The notes under the pieces were generated by a model. That model was given only the letters and a program-made list of their open reading frames with translations, ran no database searches and was not told the origin of the DNA. This document shows, in pieces, positions 42,571 through 51,420 of a stretch of 64,000 nucleotides of DNA. Position 1 is the first letter of the stretch; the number at the start of each line of letters is the position of its first letter. The DNA is taken from NCBI RefSeq assembly GCF_003387575.1, contig NZ_QUAB01000013.1:33046-97045 (forward strand), written 5' to 3'. Origin of the DNA: Microbacterium bovistercoris. Its GTDB lineage: Bacteria; Actinomycetota; Actinomycetes; Actinomycetales; Microbacteriaceae. The translations under genes were made by a program, and so were the position numbers.

Positions 42571-43839
42571 ATGCTCATCCGATTCGAGGTCAGCAACTTC
42601 CGTTCGATCGCGGATTCAGTCGCGCTGTCGCTGGTCGCGATCGACTCCGACCAGGAATCGGCACGTCCGCAAGCGCGGCTGAAGGAGCACCTTCTCACGC
42701 GCGCAGCGATCTTCGGCCCCAACGCCTCCGGCAAGTCCAGCATCCTCGCCGCCATCGATTGGGTGCGCACGGCGATCCTCGATTCGCTGCGTCGTTGGGA
42801 CGACGGGATCCCTGTCGAGCCGCACGCTTTCGGCCAGTGGCCGACGAGGACGACTTCTTTCATCCTCGACTTGTCGATCGACGGCGTTCGGCATGAGTAC
42901 GAGCTCGAGCTCGATTCGGAGCGGGTGCACTACGAGTCCCTGTACGAGTACCCGGAGGGGCGCCGCAAGCGCGTCTTCACCCGCGAAGGAAACGATCTGA
43001 CGCTCCAGACCGGACTCGGAAAGCTGGCCGGAGCGCGCGAGCTCATCACTGAGCGCACACTCGCCCTGTCGGCGATGCGGAGATTCGGATCACCCAAGGT
43101 CGGTCCAGTCATCGACGCCATGACAGACATACAGAACCTCAGCGGTCATTCGTCGCTCCGCCGCTTCCGGCGATATCCCGGTGGGTTCGTGGACCGCATG
43201 AGTCGTACCGAGAAGATCTTCGATGCGCCACCCACGCTGTTCGACTTCGATGGCGCCGGTTCGCCCTCGCGGGAGCGCGCTCTCGCGCTCCTTAGGCTCG
43301 CCGACCTCGGTATCAGCGACGTCTCGTTTCGCGAAGAACCGGTCGAAGTCGTGGACGGCGACATCCGCATGCGACGCATCCCCCAACTCATGCACGAGAC
43401 CGGTGATGCAGTTCAGGCGCTGGACCTCCACCAGGAGTCGGAAGGAACCAGCCGCTGGTTCAGCTTGATCGGACCGGCGCTCTGGGCCCTGCAGAACGGG
43501 ACCATCGTTCTGGTCGACGAGATCGACTCGAGCCTGCATCCTGCTCTGACCGCGGAGCTGATCCGCCTCTTCCGCGACAAGGACACGAATCCAGCGAATG
43601 CGCAGATCATCTTCACATCTCACGATACGAGCCTGCTCGCGCATCTGAATCGCGACGAGGTCTGGCTGACGGAGAAACGGCCTGACGGCTCGACGCGGCT
43701 CGGAGCCCTCTCGGACTTCGCAGGCGGCCGCATTCGCAAGGGCAAGGACATCGGGGATGCCTACCTCGCCGGGCGGTTCGGCGCGCTCCCTGACACTGAC
43801 CGCACTGAGCTGATGCACGCGCTCGGCCTCCTGAGCTGA
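42571..43839 (+). CDS. AAA/ABC-type ATPase of an AbiL/RloA-like defence pair
   Basis: A protein of 422 residues from ATG 42571. The start LIRFEVSNFRSIADSVALSLVA is that of AAA_15/AAA_21 OLD-like ATPases, with Walker A IFGPNASGKSSILAAI near 50. Walker B and the D-loop read IVLVDEIDSSLHPALTAELIRLF near 315, followed by IIFTSHDTSLL. Such proteins pair with RloB/TOPRIM partners in AbiL, RloAB and related phage-defence systems, where the ATPase senses infection and frees or activates the effector. The RloB gene follows with a one-base TGATG overlap. The gene lies between housekeeping sugar genes and an LCP gene, so it is probably an insertion. Confidence 0.82.
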   Translation: MLIRFEVSNFRSIADSVALSLVAIDSDQESARPQARLKEHLLTRAAIFGPNASGKSSILAAIDWVRTAILDSLRRWDDGIPVEPHAFGQWPTRTTSFILDLSIDGVRHEYELELDSERVHYESLYEYPEGRRKRVFTREGNDLTLQTGLGKLAGARELITERTLALSAMRRFGSPKVGPVIDAMTDIQNLSGHSSLRRFRRYPGGFVDRMSRTEKIFDAPPTLFDFDGAGSPSRERALALLRLADLGISDVSFREEPVEVVDGDIRMRRIPQLMHETGDAVQALDLHQESEGTSRWFSLIGPALWALQNGTIVLVDEIDSSLHPALTAELIRLFRDKDTNPANAQIIFTSHDTSLLAHLNRDEVWLTEKRPDGSTRLGALSDFAGGRIRKGKDIGDAYLAGRFGALPDTDRTELMHALGLLS

Positions 43840-44450
43840 TGGCGCGGCGGAAGGGCGGGCGCTCCCTGTCTCGCGGCATCGGGTCGCGCACTGAGAGACG
43901 CACGATCTGCGTTTTCACCGAAGGGCGGTTGACGGAGCCTCAATACATCACTGCTCTCAAATCCCTGCCAGGCGTGCGCGACCGCACCTCCTTGAAGATC
44001 GAGATCGTCAGCGAGCATGCCGTGCCGCACAGGCTCGTGAAACTCGCGGCCCAGAAGGCGGACGAGCCAGAGGTCGATGAAGTCTGGTGCGTATTCGACA
44101 TCGATGACCATCCGAATCTCGAAGAGGCGCGACGCATCGCCGAACGGCACGGAGTCAAGGTCGTCGTCTCGAATCCGTGCTTCGAACTCTGGCTGATTCT
44201 GCATCATCAGGATCAGACCGCGTCGCTGACCACCGCAGACGCAGAGAGATTGGCACAAGCACTTCCCGGCGTGAGGGACAAATCAATCGACGGCGCAGCC
44301 TTTGTCGCTCGTCGCAGAGAAGCGACTGACCGCGCGCTACGACTCGATGAGCGACACGCACGGAACGGGCGAGGATCACCGCATGACAACCCGTCGTCTG
44401 GGTTCCCTGCGCTGCTCGATGCGATCGAAGACTCCGCGGGCAAGAGTTGA
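43839..44450 (+). CDS. RloB-like (TOPRIM-type) partner of the defence pair
   Basis: A protein of 203 residues. It opens with basic residues and RRTICVFTEGRLTEPQYITALKSL, the first acidic site of RloB proteins. VDEVWCVFDIDDHPNLEEA supplies the DxDxH centre and VVVSNPCFELWLILHHQD the late conserved block. RloB/AbiLii proteins have a TOPRIM-like nuclease fold and are taken to be the toxic effector. The gene is coupled to the ATPase and ends 71 bases before the LCP gene. The exact target is unknown. Confidence 0.82.
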   Translation: MARRKGGRSLSRGIGSRTERRTICVFTEGRLTEPQYITALKSLPGVRDRTSLKIEIVSEHAVPHRLVKLAAQKADEPEVDEVWCVFDIDDHPNLEEARRIAERHGVKVVVSNPCFELWLILHHQDQTASLTTADAERLAQALPGVRDKSIDGAAFVARRREATDRALRLDERHARNGRGSPHDNPSSGFPALLDAIEDSAGKS

Positions 44451-44521
44451 CGTGCGACCACCGCTCGCTCGATCATGCGCCTTAGAGGCGTCCTTACAGC
44501 GGAATCCGCGAGAATGATCCG

Positions 44522-45538
44522 GTGACCGATATTTTCGCGCCCGAAGAGGCGCCTGTGCGCACCCGCCGCCGTCGCTGGCCGTGGGTCATCGTGTTCACGG
44601 TTCTGGGGATCATCATCGCGGCCGCTGTGACCGGCGCCGTCTATCTCGGACACCTGTCGTCGCTGTACGACCAGGCCGAGAAGCTGCCTGACTCGCAGGT
44701 CTTCCCAGACCCGACGACGCGACCGACTGTCCCCGCTGAGAGTCCCGACGGCAGGAACATCCTGCTTCTGGGGTCGGACACTCGCGGATCCATGGGGAAG
44801 AACGTCGAGGACATCCGCGGGCAGCGCTCCGACACGATCATGCTCGTGCACATCCCGTCCGATCGCTCCGGCGTGCAGATCATCTCGATCATGCGCGACA
44901 ACTGGGTGCCGATCCCCGGCCACGGCGAGAACAAGATCAACGCAGCGCTCTCGTTCGGCGGTGTGCCCCTGCTGGTGCAGACGGTCGAGGGCATCTTCGA
45001 GGTGCCGATCGACCACGTGGCCATCGTCGACTTCGAAGGCTTCAAGGGTCTCTCAGAAGCGGTGGACGGCGTCACCCTGAACAACGCCATCCGGTTCTCT
45101 TCCGACGGCTTCGACTTCGCCCAGGGTGAGATCACCGTCGAGGGCGACGAAGCCCTCGCCTACGTGCGCGCCCGCTACCCGTTCACCGACGGCGACTACC
45201 AGCGCGTGCGCAACCAGCAGGCCTTCGTGAAGGGCCTCGTCGGCGAGCTCATCAGCAAGGACACGCTCACCAACCCGGCGCGCATCGCCGACTCGGTCGG
45301 GGCGATCTCGAAGTTCCTCGCCGTCGACTCCGGCCTGAACGCCCAGGTCGCCGCGCAGCTGGGACTCGAGATGAAGGACGTCCGCTCCGAAGACATGATG
45401 TTCCTCACCTCGCCGACCAACGGCACCGGCACGGTCGGCGACCAGTCGATCGTGGTGCCCGACTGGGACGGTCTGCGGGCGCTCTCGGACGCGCTGAAGA
45501 ACGACACGGTGCCGCAGTACGCGGCGACCCAGAAGTAG
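44522..45538 (+). CDS. LytR-CpsA-Psr (LCP) family glycan ligase
   Basis: A protein of 338 residues from GTG 44522. A short basic cytoplasmic start is followed by one membrane anchor (about 21-43) and the extracellular LCP domain: NILLLGSDTRGS, RSDTIMLVHIPSDRSGVQIISIMRD, KINAALSFGG, DHVAIVDFEGF and YVRARYPFTDGDYQRVRNQQAF. LCP proteins move glycans from lipid carriers to peptidoglycan or other wall parts, so this is a good candidate to anchor the polysaccharide made here. A strong terminator follows at 45564-45594. Confidence 0.93.
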   Translation: MTDIFAPEEAPVRTRRRRWPWVIVFTVLGIIIAAAVTGAVYLGHLSSLYDQAEKLPDSQVFPDPTTRPTVPAESPDGRNILLLGSDTRGSMGKNVEDIRGQRSDTIMLVHIPSDRSGVQIISIMRDNWVPIPGHGENKINAALSFGGVPLLVQTVEGIFEVPIDHVAIVDFEGFKGLSEAVDGVTLNNAIRFSSDGFDFAQGEITVEGDEALAYVRARYPFTDGDYQRVRNQQAFVKGLVGELISKDTLTNPARIADSVGAISKFLAVDSGLNAQVAAQLGLEMKDVRSEDMMFLTSPTNGTGTVGDQSIVVPDWDGLRALSDALKNDTVPQYAATQK

Positions 45539-45563
45539 TTCTCCCCTCCGCGTCACTTTCTGG

Positions 45564-45594
45564 ACGGAGCCCACTCCTCTTCAGTGGGCTCCGT
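45564..45594 (+). terminator. Rho-independent-like terminator after the LCP gene
   Basis: A perfect 12-base stem (ACGGAGCCCACT with AGTGGGCTCCGT) around a 7-base loop, 25 bases after the LCP stop codon. There is no long T-run, as usual for GC-rich actinobacteria. Confidence 0.85.
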
Positions 45595-45624
45595 TGCGCG
45601 CACCGCGTCCCCCCGAACGGACCC

Positions 45625-45724
45625 CGTCGATGCAGCCCCGCTGACGGATGCCGGAACTCGAGCCGGCATCCGCGGCTCTGGGGAGGACCCGTGCTGGGGC
45701 GCGAGGCCCGGGGCTGCATCGACG
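45625..45724. other. Highly structured 100-base intergenic element upstream of the sigma factor
   Basis: Outer arms CGTCGATGCAGCCCC (45625-45639) and GGGGCTGCATCGACG (45710-45724) are perfectly complementary over 15 bases, 16 with the next pair. Inside lies a second perfect hairpin, CGGATGCCGG (45645-45654) and CCGGCATCCG (45663-45672), with an 8-base loop, then a weak GC-rich hairpin. The whole could form a three-way junction. It ends about 95 bases before the sigma-factor start. It may be a 5' leader or an inserted palindromic element; no known riboswitch class was recognised. Confidence 0.72.
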
Positions 45725-45818
45725 TCCTCGTGGAGAGTTCGGAGATAATGAAGGTCTGATCGGGTGCTTCCGGCCGCCCGGTCCCGCGTCGCGGGGGCGA
45801 CGCGCCTGGGGAGGGACG

Positions 45819-47645
45819 ATGCAGGATCCGCGCAGCGACGCCGAACTGCTCAGTGCGCTCCGCGACGGCGACCGTCAGGCGTACGCCGCGCTCTGGAACC
45901 GGCACGTCGGAGCCGCGTACAAGCACGCCCGCCGGCTGTATCCGTCCCGCGCCGACGACCTGGTCTCGGAATCGTTCCTCGCGATCTACCAGCAGGTGAC
46001 CACCACGTCGAAGGGGCCCACGTTCGCCTTCCGGTCGTACCTGAAGGCGGTGATGCGCAACACCGCGGTGCAGTGGCGTGCGGAGGCCGGCCGCGTCGTC
46101 GACAGCGACGACGTCGACCGGGTGGATCCGCGCGACGCGCTCAGCCTCATCGAGCGGGAAGCGGACGCCGCCGACCTGCTCGGCGCGTTCGAGGAGCTGC
46201 CCGAGCGCTGGCAGCAGGTGCTGTGGCTGTCGGAGGTCGCCGCCGTGGGCCGCCCCGAGATCGCCCGTCAGATGGGACTCGCACCGAACGCCGTCTCGGC
46301 GCTGCAGCGCAGAGCCCGCGGAGGACTGAAGCTGCAGTGGCTCAGCAGGCAGGTCCCGGTGGCGCTGCGCGACGACCAGGCGCATGTCGCCCGTCTGCTC
46401 CCCCGGTATCTCGCGGGGCCCGCGGATGCCGCGCTCGGCGCCGAGGTCGACGCACATGTCGCCCGCTGCGCGACCTGCGCCGACGTGCTCGCGGGCATGC
46501 GCATCGCCGGCGTACGCCTGCAGAACACGACGCTGGCCGCAGTCGGGTTCGGTGCGCTCGGTATCACCATCCCCGGCATGCCCCCACTCGCCGTGGGCAC
46601 CGCCGCGGCCGCCGTCGGCTCCGGAATCGCGCTCACCACCGGCCTGGTGGCAGGTGGCCTGGGCGCACTCCTGGTCGGCGGGCTGATCATCACCGGCGCG
46701 CTCACCGGAATCATCCCGCCACCGGCTCCGGCCCCGACCGAGAACGTCGCTGCACCGGCCACGCCGGCGCCGGATGCCACGCCCGCGGCATCCGCTCTTC
46801 TGCCGTCGCCGGCGCCGAGCCCGACGCCGGAGGCGACAGCGCCGGCGCCCGCGCCCGTCGAGCCGCCGCGCACCGGACGGCACAACGACGATCCGACGAT
46901 CGACTCGGTCGATCTGGTGGACGACCCCGACACGCTGCCGACCTGGCCGGAGCGGCCGGGTGCGGCAGGACCGGGAGTTCCCGGCCCTGGCACCTCCCCC
47001 GGTACGGATCCCGGTGATCCGGCGTCGGCGCCCGCCCCCTCGCCCGGGGTGAGCACGCCCGCCGCATCCACCGGCTATCTCGCGCCCGTGATCGGAGGCG
47101 TCGCGAGCACGGGATCCTCCGTCGCCGTCGAGGTCGACGGCACACGCTACACGCCCGCCGTGGCGGGCGACGGCGCGTGGAGCTTCGACCCGCGCGGCCT
47201 CGAGCCGGCTGCGGGGACGCACACCTACAGCGTCTGGGCGTACGACGCCGAGACGTCGTCGCCGGTGGTGACCGGCGAGTTCACGGTGCTGCCGATCGAG
47301 GTGACCGGGTTCGAGGGCCTCGCCGGCTTCGAGGACATGCAGGTCGAGGAGGCGCAGACCACCGGGCTGGTGATCGCGCTCACGGGCCCCGCGAACGGAA
47401 CCATCTGGGTGCAGTCGATGACCGGGCACTCCGCGATGATCGCGCTCGACGACACCGGGCACGCGGTCAAGCGCCTGCGCATGAACTCGCGCGGCTGGTA
47501 CCACCTGACGTTCCGCGCGCTCGACGCCGACGGCTTCTGGGGACCGCCGGTCGAGCGCAGCGTCGACGTCTACGATCCCGACATCATCTTCGACCCGTGG
47601 GGCCCGAGCCCCGAGGACATGACGTTCGACTTCGTCGAGCCCTGA
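45819..47645 (+). CDS. ECF-type sigma factor fused to zinc-finger, membrane and outer domains
   Basis: A protein of 608 residues from ATG 45819, with GGGGAGGG upstream. Sigma region 2 covers about 8-75 (LLSALRDGDRQAYAALWNRHVG ... DDLVSESFLAIYQQV) and region 4 about 125-180 (LPERWQQVLWLSEVAAVGRPEIARQMGLAPNAVSALQRRARGGL). A zinc-finger anti-sigma element with H-x3-C-x2-C (HVARCATC, near 212) follows. Two hydrophobic stretches lie at about 235-300, then a long Ala/Pro-rich linker and an outer beta-rich domain to the end. This is the plan of membrane-tethered ECF factors with built-in anti-sigma part. It would sense the envelope and act on promoters after release or conformational change. The targets are unknown. 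Confidence 0.85.
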   Translation: MQDPRSDAELLSALRDGDRQAYAALWNRHVGAAYKHARRLYPSRADDLVSESFLAIYQQVTTTSKGPTFAFRSYLKAVMRNTAVQWRAEAGRVVDSDDVDRVDPRDALSLIEREADAADLLGAFEELPERWQQVLWLSEVAAVGRPEIARQMGLAPNAVSALQRRARGGLKLQWLSRQVPVALRDDQAHVARLLPRYLAGPADAALGAEVDAHVARCATCADVLAGMRIAGVRLQNTTLAAVGFGALGITIPGMPPLAVGTAAAAVGSGIALTTGLVAGGLGALLVGGLIITGALTGIIPPPAPAPTENVAAPATPAPDATPAASALLPSPAPSPTPEATAPAPAPVEPPRTGRHNDDPTIDSVDLVDDPDTLPTWPERPGAAGPGVPGPGTSPGTDPGDPASAPAPSPGVSTPAASTGYLAPVIGGVASTGSSVAVEVDGTRYTPAVAGDGAWSFDPRGLEPAAGTHTYSVWAYDAETSSPVVTGEFTVLPIEVTGFEGLAGFEDMQVEEAQTTGLVIALTGPANGTIWVQSMTGHSAMIALDDTGHAVKRLRMNSRGWYHLTFRALDADGFWGPPVERSVDVYDPDIIFDPWGPSPEDMTFDFVEP

Positions 47646-47788
47646 GCCGCAGAGCGGTCTCGTTCTGCACACCTGTCGTCCGGTGCCTGTTTCTGCACAG
47701 CTCCAGCGTCTGCGGCCTCCGCCGCCCGATGCGTCGCGTAGATTCGGTCGCGCGCCCCGCATGGATCACGCACAATGGAGGTATGTAC

Positions 47789-48148
47789 ATGTCCGCCGAA
47801 CTGATCGCCACGCTGTCAGCGTTCATCACGCTCGGCGTCGGCATGTTCGCCGGGTTCGCGTGGATGCTCCATCGCATGGACACACTCGAGGGGAAGCTCA
47901 CCGCACGCATCGACGAGAAGACCGACGGACTCGACACGAAGCTCGGCGCGCGCATCGACGCACTCGACACCAAGCTCGACTCTGTCGACAACAGACTCGG
48001 CGCCCGTATCGACGCTCTCGAGGCGAAGCTCGACGCTGTCGACGGCAGGCTCAGCGCTCGCATCGAGAGCGTGCAGTCCGAACTCGTCGAGGTGAAGATC
48101 GCGATCGCACGCATCGAGCCGCCTCGGCACCTGATCGTCGCACGCTGA
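47789..48148 (+). CDS. Small membrane-anchored coiled-coil protein
   Basis: A protein of 119 residues from ATG 47789, chosen because GGAGG lies seven bases upstream; ATG 47783 is in frame but too close to it. One membrane segment (LIATLSAFITLGVGMFAGFAWML, about 5-27) is followed by a long amphipathic helix built of 18-residue repeats of the form LGARIDALxxKLDxVDxR. This resembles apolipoprotein- or spacer-like coiled coils in unnamed actinobacterial membrane proteins. No function can be assigned. It follows the sigma factor by 143 bases and is convergent with glmM. Confidence 0.72.
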   Translation: MSAELIATLSAFITLGVGMFAGFAWMLHRMDTLEGKLTARIDEKTDGLDTKLGARIDALDTKLDSVDNRLGARIDALEAKLDAVDGRLSARIESVQSELVEVKIAIARIEPPRHLIVAR

Positions 48149-48159
48149 CGCAGACGAGG

Positions 48160-48192
48160 AACGCGGGCCCCGGAGCATCCGGGACCCGCGTT
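48160..48192. terminator. Bidirectional terminator between the coiled-coil gene and glmM
   Basis: An 8-base stem AACGCGGG/CCCGCGTT continues after one mismatch with CCCGG/CCGGG around a 5-base loop. It lies between two convergent genes and is followed by T-rich sequence on the plus strand, so it can serve both. Confidence 0.82.
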
Positions 48193-48210
48193 CTTTCGTT
48201 CAGCAGTGTG

Positions 48211-49572
48211 TCAGAGCGACAAGTGCGTGCGCACGACCTCGACCAGCGTCTCGGCATGGGCCTGAGCGCTGGCGGCGTCCGCCGCCTCGACCATCACGCG
48301 CACGAGCGGTTCGGTGCCAGACTTACGCAGCAGCACCCGTCCGGTCTCGCCGAGCTCAGCCTCGACGGCGCGCACCGCCTCCTGCACACCTGCTTCGTCG
48401 TCGACGCGATCCTTGTCGACGCCCTTCACGTTGATGAGCACCTGCGGGTACACCGTCATGACGGATGCCAGTTCGGCGAGGGACTTCCCGGTGCGGGCCA
48501 TCTCGGCCACGATGTGCAGACCGGTGAGCACGCCGTCGCCGGTGGTGGCGAAGTCGCTCATGATCACGTGGCCGGACTGCTCGCCGCCCAGCGAGAAGCC
48601 GTTGGCGTTCATGTCCTCGAGCACGTAACGGTCGCCCACGGCGGTCTGACGCACCGTGATGCCGTGCTCGCGCATCGCGACGTGCAGGCCCAGGTTGCTC
48701 ATCACCGTGGCGACGAGCGTGTCGTCCTTGAGCTTGCCGCGCTGCTTCATCGACACGGCGAGGATCGCCATGATCTGGTCGCCGTCGACGACGTTGCCGT
48801 CGGCGTCGACCGCCAGGCAGCGGTCTGCGTCGCCGTCGTGCGCGATGCCGACGTCCGCCCCGACCCGCACGACCTCGGCGGCCAGCTTCTCGAGGTGGGT
48901 CGAGCCCACGCCGTCGTTGATGTTGATGCCGTCGGGATCGGCGCCGATCACGGTCACCTTCGCGCCCGCGGTGCGGAACGCCTCGGGCGATGCGCCGGAT
49001 GCTGCGCCGTTGGCGCAGTCCAGCACCACGTGCAGGCCGTCCAGGCGGTGCGGCAGCGAGCCCAGCAGATGCAGGACGTAGCGGTCCTCAGCATCCGAGA
49101 ACCGGCGCACACGACCCACGTCCGCGCCCGTGGGCTCCAGCATCGGACCGGTCATCGCCTCTTCGATGCGCTGCTCCACGACGTCGGGCAGCTTCACTCC
49201 GCCGCGGGCGAAGATCTTGATGCCGTTGTCGGGCGCGGGGTTGTGCGACGCCGAGATCATCACGCCGAAGTCGGCGTCGATGTCGGAGATCAGGAACGCG
49301 GCGGCCGGGGTCGGCAGCGTGCCGGCATCCAGCACGTCGACGCCCGAAGACGCGAGACCCGCCTCGACGGCGGCGCTGAGGAAGTGCCCCGAGATGCGGG
49401 GGTCGCGGGCGACCACTGCAGTGAGGCGTTTGCCGGCGGCCTTGCGGGCCTCGGCAATACGGCCCTGGCCCAGGACGACGGCAGTCGCCTGGGCCAGGGT
49501 GAGCGCAAGTCCGGCGGTGAGGGTCTCGCCATTGGCGAGACCCCGCACGCCGTCTGTACCGAACAGTGCCAT
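48211..49572 (-). CDS. glmM: Phosphoglucosamine mutase
   Basis: A protein of 453 residues. [12 protein letters not shown] at the start, [18 protein letters not shown] with the phosphorylated serine near residue 105, the metal loop [13 protein letters not shown] near 240 and the C-terminal [16 protein letters not shown] are diagnostic of GlmM. It turns glucosamine-6-phosphate into glucosamine-1-phosphate on the way to UDP-GlcNAc for peptidoglycan and glycans. It lies 17 bases after rpsI, the usual actinobacterial order. Confidence 0.97.
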   Translation of the reverse strand: MALFGTDGVRGLANGETLTAGLALTLAQATAVVLGQGRIAEARKAAGKRLTAVVARDPRISGHFLSAAVEAGLASSGVDVLDAGTLPTPAAAFLISDIDADFGVMISASHNPAPDNGIKIFARGGVKLPDVVEQRIEEAMTGPMLEPTGADVGRVRRFSDAEDRYVLHLLGSLPHRLDGLHVVLDCANGAASGASPEAFRTAGAKVTVIGADPDGININDGVGSTHLEKLAAEVVRVGADVGIAHDGDADRCLAVDADGNVVDGDQIMAILAVSMKQRGKLKDDTLVATVMSNLGLHVAMREHGITVRQTAVGDRYVLEDMNANGFSLGGEQSGHVIMSDFATTGDGVLTGLHIVAEMARTGKSLAELASVMTVYPQVLINVKGVDKDRVDDEAGVQEAVRAVEAELGETGRVLLRKSGTEPLVRVMVEAADAASAQAHAETLVEVVRTHLSL

Positions 49573-49589
49573 GTAGGACTGTGAGCGGA

Positions 49590-50075
49590 TCAGCGCTTCG
49601 AGTACTGAGGAGCCTTGCGGGCCTTCTTGAGACCGGCCTTCTTGCGCTCGATGACGCGAGCGTCGCGCGAGAGGAAGCCGGCCTTCTTCAGGGTCGGGCG
49701 GTTGTTCTCGGCGTCGATCTCGTTCAGCGCACGGGCGATGCCCAGGCGCAGAGCACCGGCCTGGCCGGAGTCGCCGCCACCCGAGATGCGGGCGATGACG
49801 TCGTAGGCGCCGGTGAGGTTCAGAACCGTGAACGGGTCGGTGATCAGCTGCTGGTGCAGCTTGTTCGGGAAGTAGTCCTCGAGGGTACGGCCGTTGACCG
49901 TGATCACGCCGGAGCCGGGGACGAGGCGCACGCGGGCGATGGCCTGCTTGCGACGGCCCACGGCTGCGCCCGGGACGCTGAGAACGCGCGGAGCGGCGGT
50001 CTCGACGACCTCGGACTCAGGAGTCGAGGTGGAGAAGTTCTGCGGGAAGTCGGTGGAGTCCTGGATTTCAGCCAC
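49590..50075 (-). CDS. rpsI: 30S ribosomal protein S9
   Basis: A protein of 161 residues from GTG 50075. The family core [30 protein letters not shown] and the C-terminal [32 protein letters not shown], whose basic tail reaches the ribosomal P site, are intact. An acidic extension of about 35 residues precedes the core, as is usual in actinobacteria. It follows rplM by 27 bases in the conserved pair. Confidence 0.98.
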   Translation of the reverse strand: MAEIQDSTDFPQNFSTSTPESEVVETAAPRVLSVPGAAVGRRKQAIARVRLVPGSGVITVNGRTLEDYFPNKLHQQLITDPFTVLNLTGAYDVIARISGGGDSGQAGALRLGIARALNEIDAENNRPTLKKAGFLSRDARVIERKKAGLKKARKAPQYSKR

Positions 50076-50102
50076 GAGTATGTCCTTAGTGAGAAGCGGC
50101 GC

Positions 50103-50549
50103 TTACTGGGCGACCTGGTCGAGGGTGTACGGCGTGGGCTGCTGCGCGGAGTGCGGGTGCTCGGCACCGGAGTACACCTTCAGCTTGGTGAGCTGCTGAG
50201 CGCCCAGCTTGTTCTTCGGGAGCATGCCGCGGACGGCCTTCTCCACGGCGCGGACCGGGTTCTTCTCGAGGAGCTCGGCGTAGGTGGTCGACTTCAGACC
50301 GCCCGGGTAGCCCGAGTGGCGGTAGGCGATCTTCTTCTGGAGCTTCTGACCGGTGAGCGCGACCTTGTCGGCGTTCACGATGATGACGAAGTCACCCATG
50401 TCCATGTGGTTGGAGAAGGTGGGCTTGTGCTTGCCGCGCAGGAGCGCGGCGGCGTGCGAGGCCAGGCGGCCGAGAACGACGTCAGAGGCGTCGATGACGA
50501 CCCAGTCACGCTGAGCTTCGCCAGCCTTGGGGGTGTAAGTGCGCGTCAC
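50103..50549 (-). CDS. rplM: 50S ribosomal protein L13
   Basis: A protein of 148 residues from GTG 50549. [57 protein letters not shown] and [30 protein letters not shown] are all standard L13 blocks. It is the first gene of the rplM-rpsI pair. The 180 bases before it probably hold the promoter and an untranslated leader; short inverted stretches exist but I could not match a known leader type. Confidence 0.98.
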   Translation of the reverse strand: MTRTYTPKAGEAQRDWVVIDASDVVLGRLASHAAALLRGKHKPTFSNHMDMGDFVIIVNADKVALTGQKLQKKIAYRHSGYPGGLKSTTYAELLEKNPVRAVEKAVRGMLPKNKLGAQQLTKLKVYSGAEHPHSAQQPTPYTLDQVAQ

Positions 50550-50730
50550 GATAGTGCTGCTTTCTTAGATTCGAACGGAGAGGTTCGTGAATCCCGCTCC
50601 GGGGTGGTTTCCCTCGAGGAGGGGAACACGCCAGTGGAGGGCTCACGTTCGTCGCGCCTGTCGACGGACACACCGATGACAGGCACCAAAGGGTTAGCTT
50701 ACGGCATGCGGCATCCGTCTTGCAAAACGA

Positions 50731-51420
50731 TCAGTGCGCGCGCGACGCCGTCGCGCGCGTCGCCGTGATCAGGATCGGGCGGTGATCGCTCACGCCCTGC
50801 GGCAGCGTGTGCACCGTGTCGACCCGGAAGCCCACCGAGGTCGCGAAGTCGTAGTGCCCTCGGAAGACGCGATATCGCGTGTAGGTGTGCTCGTCGCTGA
50901 GGGTCAGCATGTAGCCGTGCTCGCGGATCGTCGCGCCGAGGTTCTCCTTGAACACGGGGTAGTTGTAGTCCCCCGCCATGATCACCGGCAGCCCGTGGCC
51001 CATCTGGTCGAGCTCGGCCAGCGCCGCACGGATCTGCTGGCGCCGCAGCGAGTTCAGCGCTGTCAGCGGCGCCGCATGGAACGATGCCGCGATGAACTCG
51101 TATCCGTCGTCGATGTCGTGCAGGCGCACGGCGACCACCCGCTCGTGCGCCGGCCGCGCGATGCGGTCGTGCAGGGATTTCTTCAGCCCGATGGTGCGCA
51201 CGTCCGTCGCGCGGTACATGTCGGGACGGTAGAACACCGCGATACCCAGCCTGTTGCCTGCGGTCCCATGCGCGAGCACCATGCCGACGATGTTCTCCGG
51301 CAGTGCCTCGACGTCCGCCTCCTGCAGGCAGAGCAGGTCGGGCGTGTGCTCGGCGACCAGCGTCTCGAGCTCGTGCGCGGCCGCGTGCTTGCGCAGGTTG
51401 TAGGAGATGATCCTCATCAT
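50731..51420 (-). CDS. Endonuclease/exonuclease/phosphatase family protein
   Basis: A protein of 229 residues. The EEP fold is visible in MRIISYNLRKHAAAHELETLV (catalytic Asn), LLCLQEADVEAL (catalytic Glu), GDYNYPVFKENLG and the C-terminal VSDHRPILI (catalytic Asp-His). Such metal-dependent enzymes cut DNA, RNA or phosphoesters; the substrate here is unknown. Its start overlaps the truA stop by four bases, so it is co-translated with truA. It has no signal peptide. Confidence 0.87.
   Translation of the reverse strand: MMRIISYNLRKHAAAHELETLVAEHTPDLLCLQEADVEALPENIVGMVLAHGTAGNRLGIAVFYRPDMYRATDVRTIGLKKSLHDRIARPAHERVVAVRLHDIDDGYEFIAASFHAAPLTALNSLRRQQIRAALAELDQMGHGLPVIMAGDYNYPVFKENLGATIREHGYMLTLSDEHTYTRYRVFRGHYDFATSVGFRVDTVHTLPQGVSDHRPILITATRATASRAH

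Noticed and set aside
45405..47762. Very long open frame (785 codons) on the minus strand
   Set aside because: It lies opposite the sigma-factor fusion, has no domain, is Arg/Gly/Ala-rich and arises from GC-rich codon bias.
50550..50730. Leader before rplM considered as a known ribosomal-protein leader
   Set aside because: I could not identify the conserved stems of any known L13 leader class; left as an ordinary promoter/leader region.
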